Origin: a virus
Direction: 5' to 3' (one strand)
Length of the DNA: 49,536 nt
Virus record (IMG/VR): IMGVR_UViG_3300034092_003812
Coordinates: 1-49,536 of that record
Shown here piece after piece: positions 46,611-49,536 of the stretch (the stretch's first letter is position 1; each line of letters begins with the position of its first letter). Below the pieces are notes generated by a model. That model saw only the letters and a list, made by a program, of their open reading frames with translations, was not told the DNA's origin and did no database searches. The translations under genes and the position numbers were made by a program.

Positions 46611-47084
46611 TTAGCTGTTTTGGAAGAATTTTATAACTTCCTCCATTAATTTACTATTATCTTTATTAGTCAACAAGTTTGAGGGACGAGTAATATGTTT
46701 TTCTATTTTAGGCTCTTCCATAACTACCTTGATTTCTTTAACTGGTTTGACTGGTGTTTCTTTTTCAGTTGAACCAAACTTAAGTTCTTTGATAGTGATT
46801 TTAGGTTGTTTTGGAATACCCTCAAAAATAACTTTTTTAGTAAACGGTTTAAAGAAAGTATCATTGGCAATAATTTCAATATCAATGTCTCCAATTTTAC
46901 CTTCATATTCTTCTTTTAATGGAATCTCCCCTGTACATTTTCCATCACTATCCATTTCCATAGGGATAATAGTGTTAGTATCATTTATTTCTAATATGAT
47001 TCTAGCGGTTGTTTTATCTAGAGAGGCGTTCTCAACTTGAAGTTGGAACTCAATTAGATTATTTGAGGGTGTAATTTTTAGCAT
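46611..47084 (-). CDS. Unknown structural protein, Ig-like N-terminus
   Basis: 157 residues. Residues 1-95 are a beta sandwich-like region (EFQLQVENASLDKTTARIIL...KPFTKKVIFEG); the rest is a charged tail with a helical end (LMEEVIKFFQNS). Overlaps the upstream gene by 26 nt. Placed among fibre genes; a neck or tail protein is likely. Confidence 0.7.
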   Translation of the reverse strand: MLKITPSNNLIEFQLQVENASLDKTTARIILEINDTNTIIPMEMDSDGKCTGEIPLKEEYEGKIGDIDIEIIANDTFFKPFTKKVIFEGIPKQPKITIKELKFGSTEKETPVKPVKEIKVVMEEPKIEKHITRPSNLLTNKDNSKLMEEVIKFFQNS

Positions 47085-47466
47085 AATTAATTAATTTATT
47101 GACTCCTAATTTAACATTATCAATCTTAATTTTGGCTTTGGTATCTTTAAATTTGATTCCTTCTCTCATTCTAAATCCTTTCATAAAAGCTTTAATACTT
47201 TTATTTATTTCCTTGAACTCAGAATAAGTTGGATAAGCCCCAGAAACTTTTAGATCCTGTTTTTGTTGAGTAGTTAAAAACTCATTATAGTATACAATGT
47301 ATATCTTAATGAATTTCTTTTTTTCCTCATCATCTTTCTTATCCCAATCGTCTTGTAAAGAACCACCACCACGAACAACATCCTCTATGATGATGTCTTC
47401 GTTCCACAAATAGTCGGTCTCATTCCAGTTAAAGTAAACTTCATTCCACGTTAGAGACTGAGCCAT
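47059..47466 (-). CDS. Unknown structural protein
   Basis: 135 residues; N-terminus Trp-rich (LTWNEVYFNWNETDYLWNED), then a charged helical region. Follows a late-type promoter, so it is probably a late structural gene opening the fibre operon. Confidence 0.7.
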   Translation of the reverse strand: MAQSLTWNEVYFNWNETDYLWNEDIIIEDVVRGGGSLQDDWDKKDDEEKKKFIKIYIVYYNEFLTTQQKQDLKVSGAYPTYSEFKEINKSIKAFMKGFRMREGIKFKDTKAKIKIDNVKLGVNKLINYAKNYTLK

Positions 47467-47470
47467 TGTT

Positions 47471-47488
47471 TGGTATAAATATGTACAA
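47471..47488 (-). promoter_or_regulatory. Late-type promoter motif
   Basis: Minus strand TTGTACATATTTATACC; overlaps the end of the 47491 gene. Confidence 0.45.
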
Positions 47489-47490
47489 TA

Positions 47491-47709
47491 TTAGGAAAAA
47501 TCATCAAACCCCAGAGCCTCAATTATTTTCTTTTTAACATGATGGTAATCTAAAGATTCACCTTCCGTAAAATCAAGGTCCACATCTCTAATCCAGCCCA
47601 TAAAAACCTCTGGGTCCCAAACCTCAACAACTACCTCCATATGTTTTACACCATCTGGGGCTGTATATTCTTTTTTAGTGCCCCATTCAAATAGAATGTT
47701 TTTTGCCAT
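47491..47709 (-). CDS. Small acidic protein, unknown
   Basis: 72 residues (AKNILFEWGTKKEYTAPDGV...DLDFTEGESLDYHHVKKKII). Start overlaps the upstream small gene by 23 nt. Not recognised. Confidence 0.7.
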   Translation of the reverse strand: MAKNILFEWGTKKEYTAPDGVKHMEVVVEVWDPEVFMGWIRDVDLDFTEGESLDYHHVKKKIIEALGFDDFS

Positions 47710-47863
47710 GTTTTGTTTTTTTCAGATTTTTTTCTTTTTCCGCTTGTAATTCTATACTCAAATATAAACATAATCCTTTAAATAGCAAAGGATTCATCAT
47801 ATAAATTTGAATCAATTGTTCATCAGGAATTTGATTGAATTGAGATAGGAAATTCTGATTCAT
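47687..47863 (-). CDS. Small protein (58 aa)
   Basis: 58 residues (MNQNFLSQFNQIPDEQLIQI...). Starts at an ATGA overlap with the preceding gene. A perfect TTTG-N19-TATATTTG promoter-like sequence lies inside it at 47759-47789, which could serve the next gene or be chance. Confidence 0.6.
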   Translation of the reverse strand: MNQNFLSQFNQIPDEQLIQIYMMNPLLFKGLCLYLSIELQAEKEKNLKKTKHGKKHSI

Positions 47864-48012
47864 ACATCATCTAGATTAATATTGTATGATCTTAGTTTTT
47901 GAATTTTCTCATCATTCTTTAACATCTTAGAGGCCATATCATCCAACTTACGTTGTTTCATTTCCTCATAAGTTGTTGGGGGTGGTTTCTTTTTTCCTTT
48001 TTTCTTACTCAT
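47860..48012 (-). CDS. Small basic protein (50 aa)
   Basis: 50 residues, Lys-rich (MSKKKGKKKPPPTTYEEMKQ...). ATGA overlaps on both sides make it part of a coupled operon from the HNH gene. May bind nucleic acid. Confidence 0.65.
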   Translation of the reverse strand: MSKKKGKKKPPPTTYEEMKQRKLDDMASKMLKNDEKIQKLRSYNINLDDV

Positions 48013-48662
48013 AACCTTGAGATTATATCTAGATTATCATCTTCATCATCCTTGGTTGGGTCTAAACCTAATTCTCTTAAACGCTGGAGATGATATTCAT
48101 CTAATTCAAAATCAGTATTCTTTTCTTGTTTATATGTTGGAGTATAACCTTCTAGTTTCTCCATATCCTTTTCATTGAATACATTAGTAACATATAAAAA
48201 GTAACAATTATAGCAAAGCATCTCTAGATTTTCTAGTTTATAATCTCTTCTGTTTCCATTTCTAAAATGAATTAAGAGGGGAGCTTTATAATCTAGTAAA
48301 CGTTTTTCATTAAAATGGCATCGGGTACAAAAATCACCTAAAAATCCTTCCTCCATTAATCTTTGCTTGATTCGTTGAGGATTATGAGAATTAATATTTA
48401 TTCTACCCTCAATTATATCTAGCAGATTAACATCACCTCTTCTTCCTTTTTCAATGAATTTTTTAATTCCTTTACCTTGCTGATTTTTATGGAGTTCAAA
48501 TAAGGTTTTACCTGTGGCTTCATCCCTATATAACTTAAAGTATTGTTTAACATGGTCATAGGAATGTCCTAAATAACGGGCAGCGGCTTTTACCGATTGG
48601 GTAGCATCCATTGCCTTTACACATTGTTCTTTAGTTATGGGTTTTTTCCTTCTTCCTCTCAT
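48009..48662 (-). CDS. HNH-type endonuclease-like protein
   Basis: 217 residues. Residues 1-45 are a helix-turn-helix-like DNA-binding start (ITKEQCVKAMDATQSVKAAA, then YLGHSYDHVKQY). Residues 115-165 carry FCTRCHFNEKR, LLIHFRNGNRRDYKLENLEM and LCYNCYF, the Cys4-zinc plus His/Asn pattern of HNH nucleases. Tail acidic. It may be a homing-type or packaging-linked nuclease. Confidence 0.75.
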   Translation of the reverse strand: MRGRRKKPITKEQCVKAMDATQSVKAAARYLGHSYDHVKQYFKLYRDEATGKTLFELHKNQQGKGIKKFIEKGRRGDVNLLDIIEGRININSHNPQRIKQRLMEEGFLGDFCTRCHFNEKRLLDYKAPLLIHFRNGNRRDYKLENLEMLCYNCYFLYVTNVFNEKDMEKLEGYTPTYKQEKNTDFELDEYHLQRLRELGLDPTKDDEDDNLDIISRL

Positions 48663-49003
48663 TCCTCTTCTGTTGGGTCATAAGGAGATTTTTCTTCTCC
48701 TTTCAATGAATTTAAATCAACATCAATATCATCATCCTCATCAAGGTTATTTATCTCAATAAAAGTAGAGACATCTCCCTTAATTTTTGCTTTAGGTTGG
48801 ATATAGAGTTTATCATACTCTTTTTGTTGTTCTTCATCCATCACTACCATCTCAGTCCATGTATGGTCTCCTTCTCCATAACTGACTATCATCCCTGTGT
48901 GGGGAGAGGTTGTTGAACATTGAACGCATACCTTAGTATTGGGTAGCATTTTTACTCGTTGAGCTGGAATTTCAGCATCACACTTAATACATAACTTACT
49001 CAT
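48659..49003 (-). CDS. DksA/TraR-type zinc-finger protein
   Basis: 114 residues. LCIKCDAEIPAQRVKMLPNT then CVQCS matches the four-Cys finger of DksA/TraR proteins (C-x2-C...C-x2-C with the IPxxR core). DksA-type proteins act at the RNA polymerase secondary channel; here the coiled-coil part is missing and a long acidic tail replaces it, so activity may differ. Confidence 0.75.
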   Translation of the reverse strand: MSKLCIKCDAEIPAQRVKMLPNTKVCVQCSTTSPHTGMIVSYGEGDHTWTEMVVMDEEQQKEYDKLYIQPKAKIKGDVSTFIEINNLDEDDDIDVDLNSLKGEEKSPYDPTEEE

Positions 49004-49409
49004 ATTTGTTTGAATTGATAAATTTCCATAGTTGTTCAGGATTTTCTATTTTATGTGGGTTACCTGTTTTATCCACATACATTTTAACTGTCCCCTCTAA
49101 ATCATACCTATCTAGAATATACCACATAATTACTTCTGATTGTGGCAACCCATAGATTTTAGCCATATGATACTCCATAATTTGCCATAATGGAGAGGTA
49201 AACGCTGTCAAGTCAATACCGGAGGCATCAAATACATTATTTTCACTTTGAACAAAATTGTCTAAAACATTTATTGTATAAACAAAAGCCCTTAATTCAT
49301 CTGATTCAAAGTTATCTTTTATATTAACTGTTACTCCTAATATTTTATTAAATACTTCTTTTAATTCCTCAGGAATACTCTCCTCATTATTGTTCTCTGG
49401 GTGCTCCAT
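48996..49409 (-). CDS. Unknown helical protein
   Basis: 137 residues, acidic N-terminus (EHPENNNEESIPEELKEVFN), then helices and a WYILDRYDLEGTVKMYVDKT segment. Overlaps both neighbours (8 and 23 nt). Not recognised. Confidence 0.7.
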   Translation of the reverse strand: MEHPENNNEESIPEELKEVFNKILGVTVNIKDNFESDELRAFVYTINVLDNFVQSENNVFDASGIDLTAFTSPLWQIMEYHMAKIYGLPQSEVIMWYILDRYDLEGTVKMYVDKTGNPHKIENPEQLWKFINSNKYE

Positions 49410-49536
49410 AAATCTCCTCTATTTCAAATAAATCCTCAATTTGCTCTACAGTCAAATGTTTAGTGACAGCTAGAAATTGTTTTACCTCCTCTAAAGTATC
49501 AGCTTTTAAAACTCCAATGGTTTCTTTTTTACTGTC
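49387..49536 (-). CDS. Partial gene, C-terminal end only
   Basis: 49 residues seen before the stop at 49387, reading DSKKETIGVLKADTLEEVKQ...VEQIEDLFEIEEIYGAPREQ; the 5' part lies outside the window. Helical and acidic; unknown. Confidence 0.7.
   Translation of the reverse strand, partial: DSKKETIGVLKADTLEEVKQFLAVTKHLTVEQIEDLFEIEEIYGAPREQ

Noticed and set aside
47759-47789. Perfect TTTG-N19-TATATTTG promoter-like sequence
   Set aside because: It lies within a small coupled gene and lacks the GGCT extension of other copies; kept only as a remark under that gene.

Overview
The window looks like part of the genome of a large, AT-rich, T4-like tailed phage (myovirus) infecting a member of the Bacteroidota. 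Almost every gene lies on the minus strand. The phage assignment rests on a gp25-like baseplate wedge protein, a spike-like baseplate protein, a gp55-like late sigma factor, long tail-fibre genes, a two-domain endolysin and dense packing of small genes. The host assignment rests on more than 20 promoters of the Bacteroidota type (TTTG, about 20 nt, TATATTTA), start codons preceded by A-rich leaders instead of Shine-Dalgarno sites, and many small proteins of the kind seen in flavobacterial phages. No integrase, repressor or transposase was seen, so a lytic phage is the simplest reading.

Layout, left to right (transcription runs right to left). 1-5.4 kb: baseplate genes, gp55-like sigma factor, HD phosphohydrolase. 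5.5-11.2 kb: an RNA region with 25 tRNA-type genes that together cover all 20 amino acids (one, Trp, lacks part of its D-arm), four tRNA-like elements with a variable core, and a phage-encoded tmRNA. 11.2-18.5 kb: early or middle genes, including a GIY-YIG protein, a DUF932 protein, dNMP kinase, two HEXXH zincins and an ATP-dependent DNA ligase. 18.6-21.8 kb: endolysin and a late gene array in which five consecutive proteins share a near-identical N-terminal leader; one of them resembles an ADP-ribosyltransferase. 21.8-22.2 kb: gene-free, with palindromic iterons. 22.8-24.95 kb: a second array of nine tRNA-like elements or remnants alternating with very small genes. 25.5-26.08 kb: gene-free, with several palindromes. 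26-38.9 kb: many small early genes, a paralogous family, a glucosaminidase, a SWIM protein, thymidylate synthase, and a cassette-like stretch with attC-like hairpins. 39-46.6 kb: tail-fibre and receptor-binding proteins, including a discoidin-like module and three LamG-like paralogues. 46.6-49.5 kb: structural or unknown genes, an HNH protein and a DksA-type zinc-finger protein.

Two transcription programmes can be read from the sequence. The first is a repeated module of about 70 nt (promoter, short A-rich leader, AACAGTTATG start) in front of early genes, probably read by host RNA polymerase. The second is a motif related to CATATNTATAATAAA / TATAAATA in front of lysis, fibre, baseplate and leader-peptide genes and of the tmRNA; it plausibly responds to the gp55-like factor.

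The most unusual content is a family of 13 tRNA-like elements. Their acceptor stem and T-arm are nearly identical and most share a D-arm, but the anticodon region is replaced by unrelated, self-structured inserts of different lengths. Several sit a few bases after the stop codon of a tiny gene. They may be tRNA-scaffolded small RNAs, RNA-processing punctuation, or decoys for tRNA-targeting defences.
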